Below are positions 50,484 through 59,696 of a stretch of DNA of 64,000 nt, piece after piece. Position numbers and translations under genes: made by a program. The stretch comes from Symbiodinium natans (lineage: Eukaryota > Sar > Dinophyceae > Suessiales > Symbiodiniaceae), in assembly GCA_905221605.1 (NCBI GenBank), contig CAJNDS010000105.1, positions 107,001 to 171,000 on the forward strand. Direction: 5' to 3'. The notes under the pieces are model-generated. The model did no database searches. It was not told where the DNA came from and saw nothing but the letters and a program-made list of their open reading frames with translations. The first letter of the stretch is position 1. Each line of letters begins with the position of its first letter.

Positions 50484-51083
50484 TATATCTTCGTTGATAC
50501 GCCACTGTCTGAGCTGCCGCACAAGGCTTCCTTGAGGCCATGCACGCTCAGAAGCTTGGCCTGCAGGAGGATAGGGGTTTGAGGATTCAGGGTTTAGGGT
50601 TCAGGGTTGAGCCCTTAAACCAGGGACTTAAGGCTCAGGGGTCGAGCTGCCGGAAGGGCAGTTGACAATGACCGTTCCCAACAGTGGGCATGGTTCATTT
50701 AGAGGAATCCCACAGGAAGCCTCACGAACTTTCGAGACCTTTAGGTCAACCCAGAGAAACATGCAGCACAACGCCCGGACCCCATACCCTCAACCCCCGA
50801 CGATCTAACAAGCTCACAACTCTAAGCCCGTTGGGACCATGAGGCCCCTCTGCATAGTTCAGCCATCTATGGTTGCGTATGCATACACACTCTCTCTCTC
50901 TCTATATATATATATATAGATAGAGTATGTGGCCGCCCTTAACTGCAAATCCCCGCATCTGAAATCTTCAGCCCCAAGCCCTGAGCGACCCTCAACCCTA
51001 AAATCCTAAAGAACCCCTAAACCCTAAACCCTAAGCCCTAAACCCAAAACCCTAAACCCTCCAACCCCAAGTGCCTGCCTCAG

Positions 51084-51137
51084 GAAGTTGCAACGCCACC
51101 TCTACACGCACAGCGCGGCGATCAGCGCGATGGAAGC
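51084..51137 (+). CDS. PPR gene exon: helix A, YTHSAAISAMEA
   Basis: After acceptor CCTCAG the frame reads KLQRHLYTHSAAISAMEA and ends at a GC donor (GCGGCT) at 51138. The split Ala codon (GC|G) continues at 51717, giving SAAISAMEASGQWAHALALL, an uninterrupted PPR core. This pair is the cleanest demonstration of one motif divided between two exons. Confidence 0.85.
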
Positions 51138-51162
51138 GCGGCTTGGGCGCGAAGTTGAGGTG

Positions 51163-51250
51163 TAGGGTTTAGGGTTTAGGGTTTAGGGTTTAGGGTTTAG
51201 GGTTTAAGGCTTAGGGCTTAGGGTTTAGGGTTTAGGGTTTAGGGTTTGGG
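51163..51250 (+). repeat. TTTAGGG array on the donor side of intron 51138-51716
   Basis: Eleven to twelve units with a TTAAGGC/CTTAGGG pair in the middle. Confidence 0.93.
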
Positions 51251-51639
51251 GTGCCAAATTTCACAGAAATGGATTAATAGTGTAAAAGAATTGTTCAAAT
51301 GCCTCAATTAATTGCCTCCAAAACTACAAAAAGACATACCCAATAATGTTTTAAACTTGAAAACCCATCTACAATTAGTTTACCTAATTTCAAAACAAAC
51401 CCATCCAATAATTAAACTACAATACAACTATATAGTACTTCATGCAAAAAAAGAGAGCAATGATTGGAATTCACAATAGCAATGCTAGGAATACTCGTCA
51501 TAACAGTCATGCTAGAAAGAATAGCAACAGTAGTAATCATGGCCATACGAGTAGTCATGATGAACCTAAAGTAATCACAGCGAAAACGCAAGCCTCAACC
51601 CGAACCCTAAACTCCTAAACCCTTAAACCCTAAGCTCAA

Positions 51640-51704
51640 GCCCTAAACCCTAAACCCTAAACCCTAAACCCTAAACCCTAAACCCTAAACCCTAAACCCT
51701 AAAA
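51640..51704 (-). repeat. CCCTAAA array on the acceptor side of intron 51138-51716
   Basis: Nine units ending 12 nt before the GTTGCAG acceptor. Confidence 0.93.
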
Positions 51705-51716
51705 GAAGTGTTGCAG

Positions 51717-51781
51717 GAGCGGGCAGTGGGCTCATGCCCTGGCCCTCCTCACCGAGCTGCAAGGAACCATGGCTGCACGAC
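51717..51781 (+). CDS. PPR gene exon: helix B, SGQWAHALALLTELQ
   Basis: Between acceptor GTTGCAG and the consensus donor GTAAGG at 51782 the exon reads SGQWAHALALLTELQGTMAA. The GQWxxALxLLxEL pattern is PPR helix B. The acceptor lies 12 nt after the end of a CCCTAAA array. Confidence 0.88.
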
Positions 51782-52437
51782 GTAAGGGTTTTTTTGGGGT
51801 GGGTTTCGGGTTCAGGGTTTAGTTTGTTTTTGGGGGGGGGTTTAGGGTTCAGGGTTTAGGATTTTTGGGGGTTTGGGTTTCAGGGTCCAGGTTTTTTGGG
51901 GTTTGGGGTTTAGGGTGATGGTTTAGGGTTCAGGAAGTACTCTGGGGCTAGGATGCCATAGTAAGGATAGTTGGACTTCCCCTCAGCCCCCCCCTTTTCA
52001 AGAAAAAATACAGGTATGCGGGGAAAGCTCTGGTTTACTGTCCGCCCTCATTTTGCTGGAGGCCCGGGGGGAGAGGTTCAATGGGCAAGGCCTTTACGCC
52101 CAAAGCCCTATAAGCCCTTTGAAGCGCTTCCCTTGGCTCATACATCCCAGGCTTTTTCTTTATATCAAACCCAACTCTAAACCCTAAACCCTAAACCCTA
52201 AACCCTAAGCCCGGGCCATTGGGAATCCCAGGTATTGATCTAAAATCGGCGTGTGGCTTCTGTTCCTAAGTATGGTTTAAGGTCAAGGGTTTGGGGGTAA
52301 CCTCAGGGTGTTTAGGGCTTAGGGCTTAGGGTTTTGAGGTGTCCCATTAAACCTCACGAGCCTGAACTTTCAAAGACCAGCTGAGAGTGCAAGGGCCCAT
52401 TATCCACCGGCCCTAATTCCTAAACCCTCAAAAAAAT

Positions 52438-52545
52438 CTTAAACTTGGGATGCAGTCCTCACTAGGGGGGGGGGGGTACTATAATCGCTACTAAGGACTG
52501 TTATAGCAGCCACTATAGTATAAGGGGGAACATCCCAAGTTTAAA
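52438..52545. mobile_element. MITE family B, copy 4
   Basis: Ends TTAAACTTGGGATG and CATCCCAAGTTTAA are perfect inverted repeats. The right half (AGTATAAGGGGGAACATCCC) matches the family; the left half is diverged. Confidence 0.8.
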
Positions 52546-52759
52546 CATGAGTTGTGCAGGGCCTCTACGCCCAAAACATTTTCAACTTGAGTGGCACGGA
52601 GGCTTTGTCCCAATCCACTTCTAGTCGTCCAACAGTGTCCTACAGTGAGGGTCGTAGTATTCGGGGACTATTGGGGTACCCCGAGTTTAGGACACCCGCC
52701 AATGCTTAAGCTCTCGGAACTATCAGAGCTCGACCGACCCTTTGACCAACCCTGATACC

Positions 52760-52880
52760 CTAGAAGCCTCAAGAAGCCTCAAGAAGCCTCAAGCCCCAAA
52801 CCCTGAACTAAGCAGCCCTAAGAAGCCCTGAGAAGCCCTAAGAAGCCCTAAGAAGCCCTAAGCCCCAAACCCTAAACCGT
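52760..52880 (+). repeat. AGAAGCCTCA and AGAAGCCCTA 10-mer runs
   Basis: Three AGAAGCCTCA units and four AGAAGCCCTA units, then CCCTAAA. Another telomere-like unit that has been re-amplified. Confidence 0.85.
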
Positions 52881-52917
52881 GAATTCTCTAGGCCCTAAAA
52901 CCCTGTCTGGTTGAAGC

Positions 52918-52965
52918 TAGAAGAGATGACAGGGCATGTCAACAACTACCCGTCGTAGGATTGTG
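52918..52965 (+). CDS. Possible PPR gene exon: LEEMTGHVNNYP
   Basis: After GTTGAAG the frame reads LEEMTGHVNNYP before GTCGTAGG. It resembles the LxEMxxxxxxP end of a PPR motif. It is short and unsupported by an adjoining partner. Confidence 0.3.
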
Positions 52966-53169
52966 CCCTGCCAGATATCCTGAGCAAAACCGCACTAGGT
53001 TTAGGGTTTAGGGTTTAGGGCTTGCACTCGGCCCAGAGCACCAGTGATTTGGCAGCGCCGACTGCTCACAGAGGTAATGTTTTGTCTGTCCAAAATGGTA
53101 TTTGTGAATCCTTAGAACCATTTTTTCACATGGGGATGCCCCACAGCAAGACAACCACCCGAAGCCCTA

Positions 53170-53232
53170 TATCCTAAACCCTAAACCCTAAACCCTAAAT
53201 CCTAAACCCTAAGCCCTAAACCCTAAATCCTC
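53170..53232 (-). repeat. CCCTAAA array with CCTAAAT variants
   Basis: About eight units. Confidence 0.88.
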
Positions 53233-53297
53233 TAAAAGCAGCCAAGGCCTCCAAATTCAGCTGGACACCATGGCCCCCCTGTCGCGATTTAAGGGTA

Positions 53298-53428
53298 GGA
53301 TGTTCCCCCTTCTTCTAACAGCCCTTAATAGGGATTATTTTGCTCCTACTATAATCCCGAGTAAAGGATTATTTTACTCCTGTTATAATCCCGATTCAGG
53401 ACTTTTAGTATATTAGTGGGAACATGCC
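53298..53428. mobile_element. MITE family B, copy 5
   Basis: GATGTTCCCCCTTCTTCTAA on the left and TAGTGGGAACATGCC on the right. An internal segment ATTATTTTRCTCCTRYTATA is duplicated. Confidence 0.78.
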
Positions 53429-54232
53429 AAGCTCCAGGGTAGGTTCTTTCAGGGGTGTTGCTATAAGGCTTAGGGATTGCGGGCCTGCAGAGTTTAGGGG
53501 TTTTGGGTTCTGAGGCGAAGGAACTCCCAAAAACTCTGGGGTTGCAAGGCGGGTTTCACTTGGGGCTGAGAGGGCTTCTGGACTTTGAAAGGGCTCAGGG
53601 TTTAGGGCTCTCGGAGGGAGCCGCAACTAGAATCGAAGCCCCATAGCACGAGCGTAAAGTCCTACTGTTAGGCCCAAACCGAAGATGTTTAGACTCTAAA
53701 CCTCAAAAGCCCGGGAGCAAGAATGGTTGTGCCGTGGTTTCCGGTTTCGGGTTTAGGTGGACGTAGATACCGGAGTTTGGCTCCGAATTCCTTTTGTATG
53801 GTACACAAGGACCTTGTGGGCTCGGGACTTCATCATCTGATGGGTGGGCTTGAAGGCTTCGGGGTCCCCGAAAGGAAGGGGGGTTTAGGGTTCAGGGATA
53901 CAGGATTTAGGGTTTAGGGTTGAGGGTTTTCGGGCTGAGGGTTTTAGTCAATGTTGGGGGCCTAGCGAATGGAGCTCAGGGGTTTTGCAAGGTTTAGGTT
54001 GAGCAGTTATAGTCCTAAACCCTAAGCCCTGCATCTTCTCAACCCCAAATACTAAACCCCTGAAACCCCAAATCCTAAATCTCTTAAACCCTAAAACCCT
54101 TAGACCCTAAAACCCCACAACCCTAAACCCCTAAAACCCCGACCCTAAAACCCCAAACCCCTAGAAACCCTAAACCCTAAACCCTAAACCCTGGGAAGTT
54201 GGTTCACAGGGTTCTTAAGCCCTACAGCTGAG

Positions 54233-54290
54233 GCTTTCAACACGGCCATGCGCGCCTGCGCGTCGGGCGAGGCCTGGACACAGGCGCGGG
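54233..54290 (+). CDS. PPR gene exon: [21 protein letters not shown]
   Basis: After acceptor GCTGAG the frame reads [20 protein letters not shown]. This is an almost complete motif core (FNxxMxACxxGxxWxxAxxL) on one exon. CCCTAAA repeats end about 40 nt upstream. The donor is unclear: a GC site at about 54283, or later. Confidence 0.75.
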
Positions 54291-54332
54291 ACTTATCATA
54301 AGGACCTCTCTCTGTATTTATTGATAAGAAAT

Positions 54333-54384
54333 ATATATATATATGTATATATATATACATTAATATTTTTGCATATATATATAC

Positions 54385-54415
<31 letters not shown>

Positions 54416-54416
54416 C

Positions 54417-54466
<50 letters not shown>

Positions 54467-54468
54467 GC
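54333..54468. repeat. AT-rich tract with periodic CATATATATATA
   Basis: About 135 bp of (TA)n with C or G every 10-20 bp, in the intron after the AFNTAM exon. The Tyr/Ile-rich frame on the - strand is an artefact. Confidence 0.95.
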
Positions 54469-54517
54469 ATCTACGTATAGACCTTGAACCTTAAACCCTC
54501 AGGCCCAAATATCCCTG

Positions 54518-54553
54518 AACCCGGAGACCTACCTGGATGCCGCAGACAAGAAG
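54518..54553 (+). CDS. Possible short PPR gene exon: TYLDAADKKP
   Basis: The short GC-rich tract after GGAG reads TYLDAADKKP. Its place between a helix A exon and the next helix B exon would suit a loop segment. No clear splice sites; weak call. Confidence 0.3.
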
Positions 54554-54785
54554 CCCGGATTTAGGGCATATAGGTGTTTAGGATTCTAGGGTTTAGGGAT
54601 TTGTGGTTAAGGCGTTCAGGGGCGTTGGAATACCCGAGAGCCACGTGCGAGGGGCCCTTATCTTGGAAGAGGCTTTTAGGGTTCACTATAGAAATTGTAC
54701 AGGGTTTGGGTCGCACTAAGTTTTGACCGAAAGTTTTGAGTTGTTGGAACCTAGGTTCACATTTTGGGGGGAGGGAAGGGTTCAG

Positions 54786-54926
54786 GGTCTAGGGTCTAGG
54801 GTCTAGGGTCTAGGGTCTAGGGTCTAGGGTTTAGGGTTTAGGGTTTAGGGTTTAGGGTTTAGGGTTTAGGGTTTAGGGTTTAGGGTTTAGGGTTTAGGGT
54901 TTAGGGTTTAGGGTTTAGGGTTTAGG
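54786..54926 (+). repeat. TCTAGGG block followed by TTTAGGG array
   Basis: Six TCTAGGG units pass directly into about fourteen TTTAGGG units. Confidence 0.94.
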
Positions 54927-55261
54927 GAGGAGGGTTTAGGGAGGAGGCGGGGGGTGGGGGGTGGTCGGGGCCTTTTGGGAGACCTTCCAGGCCTTTGAGG
55001 TGCGGGACCTTTTGGCCCCTGGGGCCTTTGTGGTCTCCGAACGCACTTTGGAATCCTTTGGAACAATTTACTTGAATTCGGCTGTTTAGACAAACAACTT
55101 GAGAAAAACACAATGACGCCACATACATTGTTCTTTTAAATTTGTCTTGAGGGTCAGGGTTTAGGGTTTAGGGTATGAGACCCTCCAACCTTAAACGGTC
55201 CTAGGCCCGGTGATGTTCTCACGCATGTTGAGGGTGTGAGCTGAAGGCTGCAATGTTGTTC

Positions 55262-55299
55262 TAAACCCTAAACCCTAAACCCTAAACCCTAAACCCCCT
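55262..55299 (-). repeat. CCCTAAA array before PPR exon 55320-55393
   Basis: Five units, about 20 nt before the exon. Confidence 0.9.
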
Positions 55300-55319
55300 G
55301 AACACTTGCATGCTTGGAG

Positions 55320-55393
55320 CCCATGCGGGTGGTCCAGGCGCAGGAGTTGTTCCTGGAGCTCCGCGCCGGGCAGCTTGAGCCGACGGCCATTAC
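55320..55393 (+). CDS. PPR gene exon: helix B, AQELFLELRAGQLEPTAIT
   Basis: The frame reads MRVVQAQELFLELRAGQLEP then TAIT, a helix B plus the conserved LEPTxxT loop of PPR motifs. A GC donor inside the last Thr codon (AC|GCTCCT, intron from 55394) joins to 55849 and gives EPTAIT-FSAVAAALRG. The upstream edge (CTTGGAG) is approximate. Confidence 0.82.
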
Positions 55394-55848
55394 GCTCCTC
55401 CATCGCGTCAGGGGGGGGTTCAGGGTTTAGGGTTTAGGGTTTCGGGTCTAGAACTTAGGGTTTAAGGTTTAGGAGAACGCAGGCATGCGGATGGGCTTTA
55501 GGGTGTTTGGGGTTTTGCAAGGTTTTTAGAGATCCCGGTTTGGTGAAAGTTTAGGGTTGAAGTTAAGGCGATGCAGTTTCAAGGGGCAGATCTCAAGGGG
55601 TCGGGTTTCTGTTGCAGTGGGGGGTGAACCCTAACCGCCCCGACATTCAACTAGGGTTCTTGTCTGACATTGCACAGTTTGGGCCTTGTTTCCTGTAATT
55701 CGCCCCTTGGGTTCTGCAGGGCTTTTGAAGGTTTGCTCGGCTTTTGGGTCTAAGGCTAGGGGGGTTACAGCACTTGAAAGTTCACGTGCCTAAACCCTAG
55801 ACCCTAAACCCTAAACCCTAAACCCTAACTCTGAACCCGAGCATCGAG
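55394..55848 (+). other. Intron (GC-AG) in PPR gene with inverted telomeric arrays
   Basis: 455 nt, fixed by EPTAIT|FSAVAA. TTCAGGGTTTAGGG repeats begin about 32 nt after the donor and CCCTAAA repeats end about 20 nt before the acceptor. Confidence 0.82.
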
Positions 55849-55933
55849 GTTCAGCGCAGTAGCGGCAGCCTTGCGCGGGACCTGGCGCCGGGCGGTGGCG
55901 CTGGTCGCAGAGGCTGGCGCGCCCACTCGCGAA
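55849..55933 (+). CDS. PPR gene exon: FSAVAAALRGTWRRAVALVAEA
   Basis: After acceptor CATCGAG the exon reads FSAVAAALRGTWRRAVALVA then EAGAPTRE. It holds helix A and helix B of one motif together, unlike most other exons of the gene. A GT donor (GTCGGA) follows at 55934. A MITE begins only 18 nt into the intron. Confidence 0.85.
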
Positions 55934-55951
55934 GTCGGACAGATATGATAG

Positions 55952-56091
55952 CTACTAATTGCTTAACAACCCCGGAAAAATAAGAAATATTCTATTATAA
56001 CTACTAATTGCTTAAGAACCCCGGAAAGATAAGAAATATTCTTCCTTGTCAGGGATGCTTTTTCTTTTGGGGGCTCTTAAGCAGATAGTAG
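55952..56091. mobile_element. MITE family A, copy with duplicated left end
   Basis: Left end CTACTAATTGCTTAA(C/G)AAC occurs twice (55952, 56001). The right end is CTCTTAAGCAGATAGTAG. It begins 18 nt inside the intron after PPR exon 55849-55933 and lies 90 bp before the 1.3-kb insertion. Confidence 0.82.
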
Positions 56092-56180
56092 ATAAGGGTT
56101 TATATTGCTGTTCTTGGTGAGTGTATATGTGGTTCCTTTTTTATCTTGGTGAGTGTATATATTGGGTGTCCTTTTGGGGA

Positions 56181-57489
56181 TATAAGAAATATAGACCCTT
56201 AGATGGATTGAGTTTTCGCGCAACAAAGACCTTGTTTCCAGGTTTGCACCTAATGACTCTCCATCTCGAATGGTGGGAAATCCACAAGACGCGCCTACTA
56301 CATGTCGACAAACTGCCCTGAAGCAAGTTGGTCCTCTTGACCTTAAATGGAACAAGCCTAACACTCGATCCAAGAAACAGGGTTGGGGAGGGGATGATGC
56401 TGAATTAAACCTTGTTTTCACTTTCTGGGCAAAGTGGACTACTACGCAAAATCCTCATTCCGAACCGATTCAGTGTTGGTTGCAAGCATTTTTACTTTTT
56501 CTGCGTATTGGAGGACACAAAGCTAATTTTGTTCAACAAGCAGATTTTATTGGACGGTTCTTTGTACAAATTTCGCACGCTATCCATGAAGCTACTCAAG
56601 CTTTGTTGGATGCACAGTGAACAACTCCAAGAATTTCTTGACTTTCAGCCTCAGCCTTACAAATGGATTGACAATTTTCCTTTTGATCTCACATTTCCCA
56701 GCAACCTCTTCTTCGTTCCTGCTTGGGATTTGCAATGCACTTGCAGAAATCTGTCTCTTCTGCAAGCGCAAACTGTGATTGAACAAGGTGTCAATTGTCA
56801 AACCATTCGTATTCCGCCGCAGGCCTTTCTTGACGCAGTTTCTGGCAAAAGCTGTCAACTTCAAGACAAAGATCTTTCAGCTGAATGGCCCACCTTTCGC
56901 ATAAATGGCAAGTTCGCGCCGCCCACCTGGCTTACACAGGTATCGGATTGCAAGCTTTTGCCTATTCAGTTTCAAGAAATTACTTGCATTTCGCATTTGC
57001 CTCTGTCAACTTGGTGCAACATGGATCCTGTTGACATCAGGTGCAAATTGCGTGGCATCACCAAAAGGTTCATTGCGGCCAAGAGGAGATATGAATGCTT
57101 CAAAAAACATTTTTCTCAGGGTTATGGAGCTTGCTAATTTAAACGATGCACGCCTTCCACACTTCCTTTCCTCTGGGTGAAAAATGGATTTCCGTTGTCA
57201 TTTCTGTAAGCGACAAATTTTCTTCTGCAAAGCTCCTGACATGCTTCAATTTTTCTGCTTCAAAGCTGTGCTGCTTGATGCAGACACGGCCGCTGATTGG
57301 GTTCAACGCTTTGATGACACCATTGACTCTATCTCCTCTATCCTTGCGAAGCTTAACCATTGATCGGTAAATTCACGTCCTCGACCACTGATGTTGTGTG
57401 CTTGCTAACCGTGCTTAGTACAAATCTAAGCTGTCTCACCTTGATATGATTCACGACCTCGAGTCCGCAGTATAAGAAATATAGACCCT
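56181..57489 (+). mobile_element. 1.3-kb insertion bounded by a 19-bp direct repeat, with degenerate ORFs
   Basis: The sequence TATAAGAAATATAGACCCT occurs perfectly at 56181-56199 and 57471-57489, as expected of a target-site duplication. Between the copies lies AT-richer DNA, free of telomeric repeats, with three consecutive open frames: 56270-56620 (contains KQGWGGDDAELNLVFTFWAK), 56640-57137 (contains PYKWIDNFPFDLTFPSNLFF and RINGKFAPPTWL) and 57184-57363 (MDFRCHFCKRQIFFCKAPDM, ending TADWVQRFDDTID...). They look like one protein broken by frameshifts near 56615 and 57130. No reverse transcriptase or transposase motif is seen. A 19-bp duplication would suit LINE-type or helper-mediated retroinsertion better than cut-and-paste. 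Family unknown. Confidence 0.65.
56640..57137 (+). pseudogene. Largest ORF piece of the 1.3-kb element
   Basis: About 166 codons from the presumed frameshift to TAA. It is rich in aromatic residues and Cys (WDLQCTCRNLSL, NCQTIRIPPQAF, WCNMDPVDIRCKLRG), with a basic C-terminus (KRFIAAKRRYECFKKHF). Codon use is AT-richer than in the PPR and USP exons, in keeping with separate origin. No known domain recognised. Confidence 0.45.
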
Positions 57490-57661
57490 ACTTCATGCTG
57501 CCCCATAGACTTCCGGTTATTGGAAAGGATGCTTAGCGCTTGCAAGGTGTGAATCGCGTTTTTTGGGTTTCGACCTTCAGTTGCGGATCCTGTTTTGTGC
57601 ATTACCTACCTCTAAGTTATAATGTCTTCTCACACTCTACAATGACAACACAAATTGCCCA

Positions 57662-57778
57662 CCCTAAACCCTAAACCCTAAACCCTAAACCCTAAACCCT
57701 AAACCCTAAACCCTAAACCCTAAACCCTAAACCCTAAACCCTAAACCCTAAACCCTAAACCCTAAACCCTAAACCCTA
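57662..57778 (-). repeat. CCCTAAA array before PPR exon 57816-57870
   Basis: Sixteen to seventeen clean units ending 37 nt before the exon. Confidence 0.94.
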
Positions 57779-57815
57779 TCTTCAGCTTCCACTCTGAAGA
57801 GGCCCGGCATAGCAG

Positions 57816-57870
57816 CGTTCGATTGGACGCGGCCTTCTTCTCCACCCTCATCGCGGGACTGGACGGCGAG
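57816..57870 (+). CDS. PPR gene exon: VRLDAAFFSTLIAGLDGE
   Basis: After acceptor TAGCAG the frame reads VRLDAAFFSTLIAGLDGE, a PPR helix A (D-x-x-FFSxLIxxL). A GC donor (GCCGTG) at 57871 joins in phase 0 to 58530, giving AGLDGE-AWEVALALLADM. Confidence 0.82.
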
Positions 57871-58529
57871 GCCGTGGGGAGTTAGGAGTGGTGCTTTGGT
57901 TTAGGGTTTAGGGTTTAGGGTTTAGGGTTTAGGGTTTCGGGTTTCGGGTTTCGGGTTTCGGGTTTAGGTATGAAGGGTTTTATACGGCTTAGTGGCCTGG
58001 AGGTTATTCAGAATGTTCGAGGGACCTTCCTGGCTTAGGGGCTGGGTAGTGAACCTTTAGCCTGTTTGGTTATATAGAAGCCTACTATATGTCAAAGGTT
58101 CACCTGTTTTGGGGCTGGGCTATTCAGCCCCTAAGCAGGGCTTGTTCTTGTCAGATAAGGTTTGTGAAGTTGACGCCCCAAACCCACACCCTTCAGCTCA
58201 ACACCCGAAGCCCATGAGTGGCGCATGGTGCCTTCACGTCGGTTGTAGTCGTACCCGGACATACACATCAGTACCGAACGTCCGCAATCCAAACGTAGGT
58301 AGGTACCCTGAGCACCTCAGAAGCCCGAGAAGACCCGCTCCACAAACCCGAAACCCTGAAAGCCCGAAGACCTAAGCCCGTCAAAGCCCTAAAACCCTAC
58401 ACCCGCGAGCCCCTCGAGAGCCAGGGGGGCTTATGTAGGCATTCGGGTTTAGGGTTTAGGGTTTAGGGTTTAGGGTTTAGGGCTTAGCCCTGAAGACCTT
58501 GGGTTAGGGAAGCCCAGAGCTGACGGAAG
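57871..58529 (+). other. Intron (GC-AG) in PPR gene, TTTAGGG on both sides
   Basis: 659 nt, fixed by AGLDGE|AWEVAL. Both the donor-side (57897-57966) and acceptor-side (58444-58484) arrays are TTTAGGG, so they cannot pair with each other. Confidence 0.8.
57897..57966 (+). repeat. TTTAGGG/TTTCGGG array after PPR exon 57816-57870
   Basis: Five TTTAGGG then four TTTCGGG units. Confidence 0.93.
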
Positions 58530-58690
58530 GCGTGGGAGGTGGCGCTTGCCTTGCTGGCAGACATGCTCAGGAGAGGTTTGGGGTTTAGGGTTTAGGGTTT
58601 AGGGTTTAGGGTTCAGGGTTCAGGGTTCAGGGTTTAGGGTTTAGGGTTTAGGGTTCAGGGTTCAGGGTTCAGGGTTCAGGGTTCAGGGTT
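58444..58690 (+). repeat. TTTAGGG arrays on both sides of PPR exon 58530-58575
   Basis: 58444-58484, and 58577-58690 with two TTCAGGG blocks. Confidence 0.93.
58530..58575 (+). CDS. PPR gene exon: helix B, AWEVALALLADMLRR
   Basis: The exon reads AWEVALALLADMLRR between acceptor GACGGAAG and GT donor GTTTGG at 58576. WxxALxLLxxM is the PPR helix B signature. The TTTAGGG array downstream starts within a few bases of the donor. Confidence 0.85.
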
Positions 58691-59154
58691 TAGAGCTCCA
58701 TCTGGGAGGGGTGGAGCGTTGTGGAGCTCGAAGCCGAAAGCCCTGAAGCCCTTAAATCCGGAACCCCCTAAACCGAAAACCCTAAACCCTAAACCTTATA
58801 AGCCCTGTAAGCCCTATAAACCCCAAACCCTCAGGGACATGCGATTCCAGATCAAAAAAGAACACCTAACCCCTAAACCCTAAACCCAACCTGAAACTCG
58901 AGCTACATAGGCCCTCTAGCATGATTACAAGGGACTCTGAGGAGTGTGTTGACAGAGCGAGACTCTGAATTAAGCCCTATACCACCACAAGCCCTCAAAC
59001 CCTGAAAGTCTGGAAGTAGGCGGACCTTTGAGTGTACTTTCAGACATTCCTCACAGTCCCGTGTCCTTCATGCGAAGCCGTAAACCCTAAACCCTAGCCC
59101 TAAACCCTAAACCCCAGATATGACTACCGAAGCTTGAGGGTGCCCCTTAGGGTC

Positions 59155-59221
59155 TAGGGTTTAGGGTTTAGGGTTTAGGGTTTAGGGTTTAGGGTTTAGG
59201 GTTTAGGGTTTAGGGTTTAGG
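59155..59221 (+). repeat. TTTAGGG array before PPR exon 59256-59313
   Basis: Nine to ten clean units ending 35 nt before the exon. Confidence 0.93.
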
Positions 59222-59255
59222 GACTCGAAGCATAAAGCGGCGGGCCGCCCGAGAG

Positions 59256-59313
59256 GAGGGACATTCCTGCCGACAGCTGGGTGTTCTCCTCGTGCATGAG
59301 CACGTGCGAGAAG
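59256..59313 (+). CDS. PPR gene exon: helix A, PADSWVFSSCMSTCEK
   Basis: The frame reads DIPADSWVFSSCMSTCEK and stops at a GC donor (GCAGGA). It matches PPR helix A (P-x-x-x-x-FSxxMSxCEKxG). On the opposite strand an 80-codon frame covers the same bases, but the PPR match and gene order favour the + strand. The matching helix B exon was not located before 61.7 kb. Confidence 0.72.
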
Positions 59314-59696
59314 GCAGGACCTACAGTCTCACGTTTTGCTTGACGTGCTGGCTTGCTGATTATGCGTATGTGCGCATGTTTAGGTACCAATACAGAGAGC
59401 GCGAGCGAGGGAGGGAGAGAGAGAGAGAGTGAGAGGGAGCCCGACACATACTCCCCCACTCCCAGCCAGCAAGCTCAGCGTTGCAGGCATCCAGCTGGAT
59501 CGCAGCCCTTGGAATTTTCAGCAGCCAGCCTCGTGAAAGCCCCCCCCCCCGTAAGATGGACACTTAAAGGCTATGCTGCACGTGCGTGCCTTGTAAACAA
59601 ATACTTTACAAAGCAAACACCCGCAGAATAGACGCAACGCACCCGCAGAATAGACGAATTGCACCCTGTCAGCGCACTGTGTCCTGGGTGGGGGCG

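Larger units (their letters stand above)
51138..51716 (+). other. Intron (GC-AG) in PPR gene with inverted telomeric arrays
   Basis: 579 nt. TTTAGGG (51163-51250) starts 26 nt after the GC donor and CCCTAAA (to 51704) ends 12 nt before the acceptor. The middle is an AT-rich decayed trinucleotide tract. This is the best example of the intron layout. Confidence 0.85.

Noticed and set aside
49951-50541. 196- and 129-codon Gly/Ser- and Val-rich frames on the minus strand
   Set aside because: Produced by the trinucleotide tract; no non-repeat domain at either end.
54184-54450. 88-codon Tyr/Ile-rich frame on the minus strand
   Set aside because: It translates the (TA)n tract; the plus-strand PPR exon at 54233-54290 explains the GC-rich part.
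59217-59459. 80-codon minus-strand frame containing FSHVLMHEENTQLSAGMSLL
   Set aside because: The same bases on the plus strand encode a PPR helix A (SWVFSSCMSTCEK) in the right gene order.
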